Source: Alphaproteobacteria bacterium (GTDB taxonomy: Bacteria; Pseudomonadota; Alphaproteobacteria; JACAEB01). Taken from it: 64,000 nucleotides of DNA. Shown here piece after piece: positions 27,068 through 33,997 of this stretch. A program made the position numbers and the translations under genes. Location: positions 124,001 through 188,000 of the forward strand of contig JACKLE010000002.1 in assembly GCA_024236075.1 (NCBI GenBank). Direction: 5' to 3'. Numbering within the stretch: position 1 is the stretch's first letter; the number at the start of each line of letters is the position of its first letter. A model generated the notes under the pieces. The model saw only the letters and a list, made by a program, of their open reading frames with translations. It made no database searches and was not told the origin of the DNA.

Positions 27068-27423
27068 GCCGCCGTCCCCGTCTCAGGCGGCGGCCCCTTC
27101 TCGCGCCAATCGTCCGCGAGGGGCACGATGCCGCTCGAGATCGCGGCCTGCGCGAGCGCGTGCGAGGAGGTCGGACTCGTGACCACGAGGAAGACGATGA
27201 TGAAGACGAGCCGCGCCGCGACGAGGAAGTCGGGCGCGAAGAGAAGAAGCCCCACGAGGACGAAGCCCGCCGCCACCGTGTCCGTGATGCCGGCGGCATG
27301 CTGGCGCGAGAAGACGTCGGGCAGGCGGATGACGCCGATCGCGCCGATCAGCATGAAGGCGGAGCCCGCGATGACGAGGGCCCAGGCGAGCGCGTGGCGC
27401 GCTATCTCGAGCGGAGCGTCCAT
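27064..27423 (-). CDS. mrpG: Mrp/Mbh-type antiporter subunit G
   Basis: 119 residues with three helices. The MnhG/PhaG signature is GAIGVIRLPDVFSRQHAAGITDTVAAG, whose core RLPDVFSRQHA is diagnostic, followed by VTSPTSSHALAQAA. It is a small membrane subunit needed for assembly of the antiporter. It starts three bases after the mrpF stop and overlaps the DUF4040 gene by four bases. Confidence 0.92.
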   Translation of the reverse strand: MDAPLEIARHALAWALVIAGSAFMLIGAIGVIRLPDVFSRQHAAGITDTVAAGFVLVGLLLFAPDFLVAARLVFIIVFLVVTSPTSSHALAQAAISSGIVPLADDWREKGPPPETGTAA

Positions 27424-27426
27424 CGC

Positions 27427-27717
27427 TCACAAATCCCCAAGGTCCTCGCCCGCGCGCGGCAGGCCGAGCATGCGGTAGCGGAAGAACTTCATGATGGCGA
27501 TGGTGCCGATGAAGTTGATGAGCGCATAGGCGAGCGCGATGTCGAGGAAATCGGGCCGGCCCATGAGGAAGCCCGCGACGGCGATGAGTAGCACGGTCTT
27601 CGTGCCGAACATGTTGGCCGCGAGGATGCGGTCGAAGACCGTCGGTCCGAAGACCGCGCGCACGAGGGCGAGAATCATGGAGACGACGATGGCGATCGCT
27701 GCGACGACGTAGAGCAT
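27427..27717 (-). CDS. mrpF: Mrp/Mbh-type antiporter subunit F
   Basis: 96 residues, three helices. The MnhF motif GPTVFDRILAANMFGTK and the conserved PDFLDIALAYALINFIG are present. MrpF is a small core membrane subunit whose Asp in the PDFLD stretch is conserved in the family. It is second in the operon, three bases downstream of mrpE. Confidence 0.92.
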   Translation of the reverse strand: MLYVVAAIAIVVSMILALVRAVFGPTVFDRILAANMFGTKTVLLIAVAGFLMGRPDFLDIALAYALINFIGTIAIMKFFRYRMLGLPRAGEDLGDL

Positions 27718-27720
27718 CGC

Positions 27721-28197
27721 TCAGCCTCCTCTCTCCAGGGCGGCGACGCGCCGGTTCATGTCGTTCGACAGCACGGCCCGCGCGCCCTCCTTGGTGAGGG
27801 CGTGGACGATGAACTGCTTGCCGATGATGTCGACGGTCACCGTGCCGGGAGTCAGCGTGATCGAATTGGCGAAGGTGACGCGGCCGATGTCGGACTTCTG
27901 AAGCGCATCCACCGTGAAGACCGTCGGGCTGATCGGCAGCTTCGGATCGAGGACGATGCGCGCCACGTCGACATTCGACTTCAGGATCTCCCAGGCGAGC
28001 CACGGGTAATACATGATTATTCCCGGCGAGAACCGGGACGGCAGGTCGTTATGGTCGACGACGTCCATGCGATGGACGAGGTAGAGGACGAGGAGGATCG
28101 AAGCGGCGCCGAAGGTCAAGATGAGCGGCGTATAGTGTCCCGACAGGAGAAGCCAAAAGCCCGCAAGCACCAGCGCGCTGACGAAATAATGCGCCAT
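27721..28197 (-). CDS. mrpE: Mrp/Mbh-type antiporter subunit E
   Basis: 158 residues. Two N-terminal helices, then the MnhE segment YYPWLAWEILKSNVDVARIVL and the cytoplasmic domain with ANSITLTPGTVTVDI and FIVHALT, all diagnostic. It is the first gene of the minus-strand antiporter operon (mrpE-F-G-DUF4040-B-C-D-D-2TM-D). A 744-base non-coding stretch upstream holds its promoter, shared with the divergent mucR-type gene. Confidence 0.92.
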   Translation of the reverse strand: MAHYFVSALVLAGFWLLLSGHYTPLILTFGAASILLVLYLVHRMDVVDHNDLPSRFSPGIIMYYPWLAWEILKSNVDVARIVLDPKLPISPTVFTVDALQKSDIGRVTFANSITLTPGTVTVDIIGKQFIVHALTKEGARAVLSNDMNRRVAALERGG

Positions 28198-28941
28198 CCG
28201 TACCTCACTTGACGCCGCGGAATGGCGAATGGCCGCGCGCGCAGGGTGTTGACGTTGTGCCTGGACGAGGCAGCGGCCTCGACACGGTGCGGCCCCTGGT
28301 CGACTCCGGTTCCAAGTTATTCACAGCCATCCGGCGCAAGCGCCGTGCGGCTGAAATCCCTCGCGTTCTCATACGACTCGCCGTCGCGACAGGACGACGG
28401 GTCCCGCCGTCTCGTTCTCCGCCGCCGGTCCGACCGTCCAAGGACGATCGGCTGGCGCGGGCCGGTTTGGCGCGGTGCGCGACGATAGGAAATGACGTCT
28501 GGCTTGTCCAGTAGTCGCGCGCCGCAGAACCGGGCCGAAGAGATCGGACCAATCCGCAAATCATCCTGAAAAGCCGCTGTCCGGTTGAAATGATCCTCAA
28601 GTCTGCACGTTTGCGGCCCAAGAGAAAGCGTGAGCCTTGACTTGCCCGATCCGGCGAGACCAGGCGGTACGCGCTTGCTGCCGTCGAAAGTCTAAAACTT
28701 CGTATTATCCTTCGCGCACGCACGATTCGATTGGCGAACCCTTAGACAAGCCTGTAGAAGCGAGCCCGCCGCATTTGGCGGTTGCAGGCGAACGATCGGT
28801 GCGCCTTACTTGGGCGTAAGGTCGACGGCGACTTGCCTTTTTCAGTCTTAATTCATTTTTTTTGTTGACTAGTCCTTGCCACCGGAGAGTGGCTTGTATA
28901 GCTTCCGGCCATCTTAGTTATGAGGCTTCAGGGTTGAATCA
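28198..28941. other. Long non-coding interval between the Mrp operon and mucR
   Basis: 744 bases without a convincing gene. The base composition is clearly less GC-rich than the flanks, and short open frames in it lack GC3 bias and recognisable domains. It must hold the promoters of both divergent units. A small regulatory RNA is possible, but no clear terminator hairpin with T-run was found in the middle. The part next to mucR is strongly AT-rich (described separately). Confidence 0.55.
28846..28902 (+). promoter_or_regulatory. AT-rich promoter/auto-operator region of mucR
   Basis: An AT-rich run TTAATTCATTTTTTTTGTT is followed by TTGACT (28865-28870), TTGCCA (28876-28881) and TGTATAGC about 40 bases before the mucR ATG. 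TTGCCA and TATAGC have near-standard spacing (15 bases), so a sigma70-type promoter is plausible but not certain. MucR/Ros proteins bind AT-rich, T-tract DNA and repress their own genes, which fits this stretch. Confidence 0.45.
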
Positions 28942-29355
28942 ATGAACGACAAAGCCAATCTGATCGACATGACAGCGGAGATTGTTTCTGCCTATGTTGG
29001 AAACAACTCAGTAGTGTCCTCCGACCTGCCTTCCATCATTCAACAGGTCTATTCCGCGCTCAATCAGGCGAGCGAAGGAGTCGCGGCGCCGCGCGAGGAG
29101 GTCCTCAAACCTGCCGTCAGCGTCAAGAAATCGGTGATGCCCGACTACATCATCTGCTTGGAGGACGGCAAGAAGTTCAAATCCCTCAAGCGCCATCTCA
29201 AGACCCACTACAATCTGTCTCCGGAGGAATACCGGATGAAGTGGGGCCTTCCGAAGGATTACCCCATGGTGGCGCCGAACTATGCGGAGCAGCGCTCGCG
29301 CCTCGCCAAGGAAATGGGGCTCGGCCAGAAGGGCCGCGGCCGCAAGCGGCGCTGA
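28942..29355 (+). CDS. mucR: MucR/Ros family transcriptional regulator
   Basis: 137 residues. The C-terminal prokaryotic zinc-finger region reads YIICLEDGKKFKSLKRHL and THYNLSPEEYRMKWGLP. The second metal position, Cys in Agrobacterium Ros, is Asp here (CLED), with His in KRHL and THY; this Cys-Asp-His2 arrangement is known in MucR relatives. The N-terminus (IDMTAEIVSAYVGNNSV, IIQQVYSAL) is the oligomerisation region. MucR proteins are H-NS-like silencers of exopolysaccharide, motility and cell-cycle genes. The basic tail GQKGRGRKRR aids DNA binding. Confidence 0.93.
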   Translation: MNDKANLIDMTAEIVSAYVGNNSVVSSDLPSIIQQVYSALNQASEGVAAPREEVLKPAVSVKKSVMPDYIICLEDGKKFKSLKRHLKTHYNLSPEEYRMKWGLPKDYPMVAPNYAEQRSRLAKEMGLGQKGRGRKRR

Positions 29356-29538
29356 CGCGCCCCTGAGCCGGTTCGCCCTCGCGGGCCGGCCAGACCTCCT
29401 TCCCTCTCGCTGCCGGGCCGATCGGCGACCGCGTTGAGCGCGGCCGCGCTCGGCTTGGGCTGTCCGAGCTCTCGATCCGTCCACGGATCGGATCGCCGGC
29501 CCGCGTCCGACGCGACGCGCAACGGCGGCCGGATTGCC

Positions 29539-30126
29539 TCAGGCCGCCCGGCTCCGGGGCTGGATGAGCGCGCTCGCCGGCATGCCGGCCCAGAAGGCCA
29601 GGTGCTCCGAGGCGTCCATCGCCTCGACCGCGAAGGAGAGCGGCGTCGGGAGCGACGGCTCGAAGAGGCTCTCCGTCTCGTCGCGAAAGGTGTCGATCCG
29701 GCCGCCGAAGCGCTGGGCCATGCGGCGCATCGCGACGTTGTCGTTGAGGCATAGAAGATAGAGGCGGCGCACGAGCCGGTTCTGCGAGACGACCAGAAGC
29801 CGGCGCAAAAGCTCCGAGCCGATTCCCTCGCCCTGCAGATCGGCATCGACGGCCACGGCGGCGCCGGCCGTGAGGGGCAGCGTCCAGCCGATGAGGTTGA
29901 AGACCCCGCTGCCCACCAGCTCCTCGCCGCTGAAGGCGCCGATCACGATGTCGGTGAGCCAGTCGATCCGCGCGCAGTAGCTTTCGATGAACGCGTCGTC
30001 GACTTCGCGGGCGAAGCGGAACCGGCGGTCTGCGGGCGAGAGGAGCTTCAGATGGTCCGTGAGGAGCGCGGTTTCGCCAGGCCAGATGCGTCGGAATTGG
30101 ACGTTGCGTCCGGTTCGTGTTTTCAC
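29539..30126 (-). CDS. GNAT family N-acetyltransferase
   Basis: 195 residues. The acetyl-CoA loop appears as VDADLQGEGIGSELLRRLLVV (Q/GxGxG/A type), preceded by a beta strand with GAAVAV and followed by LYLLCLNDNVAMRRMAQRFGG. The start FRRIWPGETALLTDHLKLLS resembles acetyltransferases of the acyl-CoA synthetase/patZ-associated kind. The substrate is unknown. Convergent with mucR; the 183-base gap between them contains a small hairpin (GATCCG/CGGATC) near 29475. Confidence 0.8.
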   Translation of the reverse strand: MKTRTGRNVQFRRIWPGETALLTDHLKLLSPADRRFRFAREVDDAFIESYCARIDWLTDIVIGAFSGEELVGSGVFNLIGWTLPLTAGAAVAVDADLQGEGIGSELLRRLLVVSQNRLVRRLYLLCLNDNVAMRRMAQRFGGRIDTFRDETESLFEPSLPTPLSFAVEAMDASEHLAFWAGMPASALIQPRSRAA

Positions 30127-30353
30127 GGAAGCTTCTCCTCAGACTGCGTTGCGCCGTTTTTTTGAGACCCGACGCGGCGTTCCTCCCCGCACAGAGCTAT
30201 GCCACGGCGCTCGAGCCCACAACAGGGCGCCGACATAGGATGCGAGCATATTCCCGACAATAGGGGCGTCCGCAACACATCCGGAGGCCCCGGTGCCGCG
30301 GCATCGCGACCTGGGCCCGAAGGGCCGGGGCCGCTCCGGCCCGCGTTCCAGGG

Positions 30354-30369
30354 AAATTGGCCCCAATTT
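30354..30369. promoter_or_regulatory. 16-bp perfect palindrome, possible operator
   Basis: AAATTGG-CC-CCAATTT lies in the 296-base gap between the stop of the XRE-type gene and the start of the GNAT gene (both minus strand). It is AT-rich within a very GC-rich gap and about 230 bases upstream of the GNAT start. Perfect symmetry suggests a dimeric repressor site; which protein binds is unknown. Confidence 0.35.
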
Positions 30370-30422
30370 ACGCAATGGGGAAGGCCCGCGGTGCCGCGTT
30401 TCCCGCGTTCCGGCCGGCCGCC

Positions 30423-30983
30423 TCAGCGCAGCGGCTGAATGCGCAGCACGAGCCGGGCCGCCCAGTCGAGGGTCTGATTGTAGCGCACGTCTCCGCCCGC
30501 CTCGAGAGGCACGAGCGTGAAGGTTCCGCCGTCGCCGCGAATGAGCCGCCGCAGAAGCTGCGGGCCGCCGCGCACGGCCGCGATGCAGTTCGCGCCCGCC
30601 AGATTGTCGATGTCGCGCCCCTCGAGGCGGTTCGCGATCAATATGTCGCCCGCGAGAAAAGGGCCGCACGGACGGTCCACGTAAACGGCGATCGGGCGCT
30701 CGGCCAGGATCTCGTGCTCGTAGGTCTCGCCTGGCGTTTCGGTGAGGATGCCGTTCGCGCCGACGCGCCCGACGACCTCGATCGCCGGCCTCTGCGGGGA
30801 GCCGAGAAGATCGGCGGGATGGACGCCGTACAGCGTCGCGAAGCGCTCGAGCCAGTCCGTCGAGACGGTCATCACGTCCGTCTCGAGGCGCGAGACGGTC
30901 TGCGGCGTGGTGCCGATGCGCTGCGCGACCTCGGCCAGCGTCAGGCCGCGCGTCTTGCGGAAGTGCCTCAGTCGGTTATGCAC
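30423..30983 (-). CDS. XRE-type helix-turn-helix regulator with S24/LexA-like C-terminal domain
   Basis: About 186 residues from the GTG at 30983 (HNRLRHFRKTRGLTLAEVA); in-frame ATGs at 31052 and 31070 would add an uncharacteristic leader. The N-terminal HTH is TLAEVAQRIGTTPQTVSRLET. The C-terminal half resembles S24 peptidase-type repressor domains (VDRPCGPFLAGDILIANRLEGRD), but the usual catalytic Ser is not in the expected place (CGPFLAGD), so self-cleavage is doubtful. Divergent from the DnaA-like gene, with AT-rich palindromes in between. Confidence 0.75.
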   Translation of the reverse strand: MHNRLRHFRKTRGLTLAEVAQRIGTTPQTVSRLETDVMTVSTDWLERFATLYGVHPADLLGSPQRPAIEVVGRVGANGILTETPGETYEHEILAERPIAVYVDRPCGPFLAGDILIANRLEGRDIDNLAGANCIAAVRGGPQLLRRLIRGDGGTFTLVPLEAGGDVRYNQTLDWAARLVLRIQPLR

Positions 30984-31093
30984 GCTTTCGTTCCCGGGCT
31001 TTGCGAGGCCATGACCCGGCCAGCGCCCGCCGAAGCGGCTCCCGACCGACATTGCGAGATATGTACACAAATACGCCCGGAAATCACTAGGAA

Positions 31094-31127
31094 AGTTATC
31101 CTCTAACTATTACCGTACAATATTGTA
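31094..31127. promoter_or_regulatory. Dyads between the XRE-type gene and the DnaA-like gene
   Basis: In the AT-rich interval there is AGTTA-TCCTC-TAACT (31094-31108) and the perfect 12-base palindrome TACAATATTGTA (31116-31127), 33 bases upstream of the ATG at 31161. They lie where the promoters of the two divergent genes are expected. The XRE-type protein is the obvious candidate to bind them. Confidence 0.5.
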
Positions 31128-31160
31128 GGGCAACCTTCCCGATTGAGTGAGGAGCCTGCC

Positions 31161-31547
31161 ATGCGATCCGTCCCCGAACCCGCCGAGCGCGCGCGCCTTC
31201 AGGCCCGCGCGACCTTCGCCCGCCAGCTCGTCGCCTTCGCGACCGAGACCGACGATGCGGCCCTCGCCGCGCCCTCCCGCTGCGAGGCCCCCGTCGCCCG
31301 CGCCCGCCAGGTCGCCATGTATCTCTGCCATGTGGTGTTCGGGATGAGCCTCACGGAGGTCGGGCGCGCCTTCGGCCGCGACCGCACGACCGCCGCCCAT
31401 GCCTGCCGCCTCGTCGAGGATCTGCGCGACGATGCGCTCCTCGATGCCTGGCTCGGCCGCCTGGAGGCGTTCCTCGCGGCCGCGCCCCGGCCCGACGTCG
31501 ATCTGCTGGGCCATGCGGGGCGTCCCTTCCGGCGCTCGGCGGCATGA
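31161..31547 (+). CDS. DnaA domain-IV-like helix-turn-helix protein
   Basis: 128 residues. The core ARQVAMYLCHVVFGMSLTEVGRAFGRDRTTAAHACRLVED closely follows the DnaA C-terminal DNA-binding domain (RQVAMYL, then GRxFGRDRTTxxHA in place of GGRDHTTVLHA). There is no AAA+ ATPase domain, so it cannot act as a full initiator. Possibly a DNA-binding regulator that recognises DnaA-box-like sites. GAGGAG six bases before the ATG at 31161 supports the start. ATGA overlap with the DUF6456 gene shows co-translation. Confidence 0.8.
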   Translation: MRSVPEPAERARLQARATFARQLVAFATETDDAALAAPSRCEAPVARARQVAMYLCHVVFGMSLTEVGRAFGRDRTTAAHACRLVEDLRDDALLDAWLGRLEAFLAAAPRPDVDLLGHAGRPFRRSAA

Positions 31548-32368
31548 CGGCCCGCCCCTCCGAGGAGCGGGCCGTCCGCCTGCTCGCGCGCCTTGCCGCC
31601 GGCGCCCTGCTGGTGGCGGGCGAAGGCGGCGGATGCGAGATCCGCGCGGACGGCGCCGCCGCCGGCCCGCGCCTCGCGCTCTCCCCGCGCGAGGCGGAGG
31701 CGCTCGCGAGCCGGGGCCTCGTCGAAGCGGCGCCGCCGCCCGGAGGCGCCCTCCGTGCCTGGCGCCTCTCCGCGGCGGGCGCGGCCTTCCTCAGGCGCCA
31801 TGCCGGCGGCGAGGAGGGCTTTCGCGCCCAGCATCAGCAGCTCGGCTTCCGGCCGGCCGGGCCCGGCGCCGCCGGAGGGCGCGCCCATCTCGTCAACGAT
31901 GCGGAATCGCCGCTCGCCTGGCTCGCGCGCCGCAAGGGGCCGGACGGGGCCGCGCTGCTCGCGCCCGAGCAGGTCGCGGCGGGAGAGCGCCTGCGCGAGG
32001 ATTTCACGCGCGCCCATCTGACGCCGCGCGTGACGACGGACTGGTCGCTCGTCCCCGGCGACCGGAACCGGCGCGGCCCCCCGGCGGCGATCGACGTGCG
32101 CGCCCACGCGCTCGCCGCGCGCGAGCGCCTCGAGACGGCGCTCCTCGCCGTCGGCCCCGGCCTTGCCGACATTCTGCTCGAGGTCTGCTGCTTCATGATC
32201 GGGCTCGAGGATGCCGAGCGCCGCCTCGCCTGGCCGCAGCGCTCGGGCAAGGTCGTGCTCGCCCTCGCGCTCGAGCGCCTCGCGGTCCATTACGGCCTCG
32301 TTGCCGCCCCGAAGCCCTTCGGCCGCCTGCGCGCCTGGCAGGCCGAGAACGCGCGGCCGGTCATTTGA
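31544..32368 (+). CDS. DUF6456 domain-containing protein
   Basis: 274 residues. An N-terminal winged-helix-like region (ALSPREAEALASRGLVEAA, WRLSAAGAAFLRRH) is followed by a C-terminal domain with NDAESPLAWLARRK, LTPRVTTDWS and DILLEVCCFMIGLEDAERRLAWPQRSGKVVL, which I assign to DUF6456. The family is confined mostly to Hyphomicrobiales and lacks a known function. Overlap with the DnaA-like gene suggests that both proteins work together in DNA binding. Confidence 0.7.
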   Translation: MTARPSEERAVRLLARLAAGALLVAGEGGGCEIRADGAAAGPRLALSPREAEALASRGLVEAAPPPGGALRAWRLSAAGAAFLRRHAGGEEGFRAQHQQLGFRPAGPGAAGGRAHLVNDAESPLAWLARRKGPDGAALLAPEQVAAGERLREDFTRAHLTPRVTTDWSLVPGDRNRRGPPAAIDVRAHALAARERLETALLAVGPGLADILLEVCCFMIGLEDAERRLAWPQRSGKVVLALALERLAVHYGLVAAPKPFGRLRAWQAENARPVI

Positions 32369-32380
32369 GCACGGAGGATT

Positions 32381-32642
32381 CTAGATGACCGACTCATTAG
32401 CCCCCACCCCGTCATCCCGGAACCTAGGCGAGCCCGGAAATGCTCGCATTTCCGGCCTTGCGAGCTTTGGTGTCCGGGATCTGCGGCTGGGCGATGCTCC
32501 GCAAGCGGCAGATCCCGGACAGCTCAATTTGCCGGCCAAATCAAGCCCCGGCTATCGCCGGGGCATGGATTTGGGGCAAATCTTGTCCCGGCGAAGGCCG
32601 GGATGGCTTCCGGGATGACGGCGTTATGGGTCTGTGACCTAG
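32381..32642 (+). repeat. CTAG-bounded palindromic element (MITE-like), copy B
   Basis: A 254-base element (32385-32638) between CTAG 32381-32384 and CTAG 32639-32642, without an adjacent IS. It begins ATGACCGACTCATTAGCCC and its other end reads inward GTCACAGACCCATAACGCC. An internal CTAG is at 32424-32427. It has the same hairpins as copy A plus an extra GTCCCGGC-GAAG-GCCGGGAT-like insertion. The right CTAG contains the TAG stop of the minus-strand gene that follows. This copy shows what the empty IS site looks like. Confidence 0.85.
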
Positions 32643-33190
32643 AGCCCGTCGCCGTCGAGCGGGCGCGCGCGGTCGGACGGGGTGGGGCCTGCCGCGATCT
32701 CGCGCTCGAGCGCGCGCATGAGGTCGCCCGCGCCCTTGAGGTAGTCCGGCCAGGCGACGCGGGCGCCGCCATGGTCCTCGACCCAGTAGCCCACGAAGGC
32801 GTCGTAGCCGCAGCGCACGAGCATGCGCCGTTCGAGCCGCTTGGGCGCGAAGGGCGGCAGGCGGCGCTCCAGCGCGTCCTGCGATGCGAGCAGCGAGAAG
32901 GCGAGCGTGAAATAGGCGAGCGCGAGGCTCGCGAGCGCGAGGAGGCCGACGCCGGCCTTCGCCGCGGGCCCGATCGCCTCCTCGGGCAGCGCGATCACCA
33001 GCACGAAGGCGCAGCTCCAGAAGAGCGCGCCCACCGCCATGACGGCGCGCAGGAGCCGGCCCGCGGCGATGCGCAGGACGCCGGGCGAGGCTTCCTCGGC
33101 CGGCCCGCGCGCCGCGAGCGCGAAGACGAGCAGCGCGAGTCCCGCCGCGAGCACCGCATTTATCAGCGGACGGACGAGATCGGCGTCCAT
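32639..33190 (-). CDS. Hypothetical membrane protein
   Basis: 183 residues, three probable helices (LINAVLAAGLALLVFALAA, LLRAVMAVGALFWSCAFVLVI, AGVGLLALASLALAYFTLAF) and a cytoplasmic tail with PPFAPKRLERRMLVRCGYDA and VGYWVEDHGGARVAWPDYL. No family recognised. It follows the GT8-like gene by two bases on the same strand. The TAG stop is inside the CTAG boundary of element copy B. Confidence 0.6.
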   Translation of the reverse strand: MDADLVRPLINAVLAAGLALLVFALAARGPAEEASPGVLRIAAGRLLRAVMAVGALFWSCAFVLVIALPEEAIGPAAKAGVGLLALASLALAYFTLAFSLLASQDALERRLPPFAPKRLERRMLVRCGYDAFVGYWVEDHGGARVAWPDYLKGAGDLMRALEREIAAGPTPSDRARPLDGDGL

Positions 33191-33192
33191 CG

Positions 33193-33921
33193 CTATCGCC
33201 AGTGCTCGGCGACCCAGGGCGTCGGGCGCACGTGCTTGTACCATTTGCGCGGCCAGACGCCCTCGATCGCGTGCTCGGGCTTGGGATTGCCGTGGAAGAC
33301 GACGATGCGCGTGTTCTTCGGCAGGCGCGGCGTCTCGATCCACTGCATGAGGCCCTTGGGCATGCAGGTGTGCTTGAAGCTCACCACCCAGTCGTCGGGC
33401 CACCACTCGATGTTCTCGCGCCCGATCTTCCGGCACATGAAGGTCTGCGAGTTGACGTAGTCGATCCCGAGGCGCTCGAACTCGCGCTCATAGGCCTCGA
33501 CCACATGGGCGAACTGGCCGATCTCGTAGGCATAGACCGAGGTGTTGCCGATGCCCTGGCCGCGCTGGGTCCAGTTCTCGCTCGTCGCGAGCTTCGGCGA
33601 AAAGGCGAAGAGGGGATCGATATTGTCCGTGATGACGACGTCGAGATCGAGATAGAGCGTCTTGCCCGAAAGGCCGCCGAGATCTGGCAGCAGCGCCGAG
33701 AGCTTGCGCCAGGGCGCGAGCGAGCGCGAGGGCGGGGGCACGCGCCATTCCGGCAGCGGCTGGGTCTCGATCGTGGGGTCGATGCCGGCCTCGTCGTCGG
33801 TGAAGCAGACGAAGCGGTGCGGCAGGCTCAGATGGCGGCGGACCATGGAGGCGAGGCGGTTGACATATTCCGGCCCGAAGGCCCCGCGCCCCCATTTGAA
33901 GCACACGACATTTACCGACAT
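33193..33921 (-). CDS. Glycosyltransferase (GT8-like, DxD type)
   Basis: 242 residues. The metal-binding DxD motif is in KTLYLDLDVVITDNIDPLF, with an upstream substrate-binding region (HRFVCFTDDEAGID) and a C-terminal HGNPKPEH block typical of GT-A enzymes that act on capsule or LPS sugars. The ATG at 33921 has AGGGGG just upstream; longer in-frame starts overlap the next gene. It lies in a small cluster of glycosyltransferases of unknown polymer. Cytoplasmic, soluble. Confidence 0.75.
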   Translation of the reverse strand: MSVNVVCFKWGRGAFGPEYVNRLASMVRRHLSLPHRFVCFTDDEAGIDPTIETQPLPEWRVPPPSRSLAPWRKLSALLPDLGGLSGKTLYLDLDVVITDNIDPLFAFSPKLATSENWTQRGQGIGNTSVYAYEIGQFAHVVEAYEREFERLGIDYVNSQTFMCRKIGRENIEWWPDDWVVSFKHTCMPKGLMQWIETPRLPKNTRIVVFHGNPKPEHAIEGVWPRKWYKHVRPTPWVAEHWR

Positions 33922-33997
33922 GTGCCCCCCTTGGCACGCCTGAAACCGGCCGAGGCCGAGCTTATCCCAAGGCCCGCGTCGCGGGCGAGCGGCGCGC

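Noticed and set aside
28205..28723. Open frames in the mucR upstream gap
   Set aside because: No recognisable domain, no good ribosome site, and codon third positions lack the GC bias seen in real genes here.
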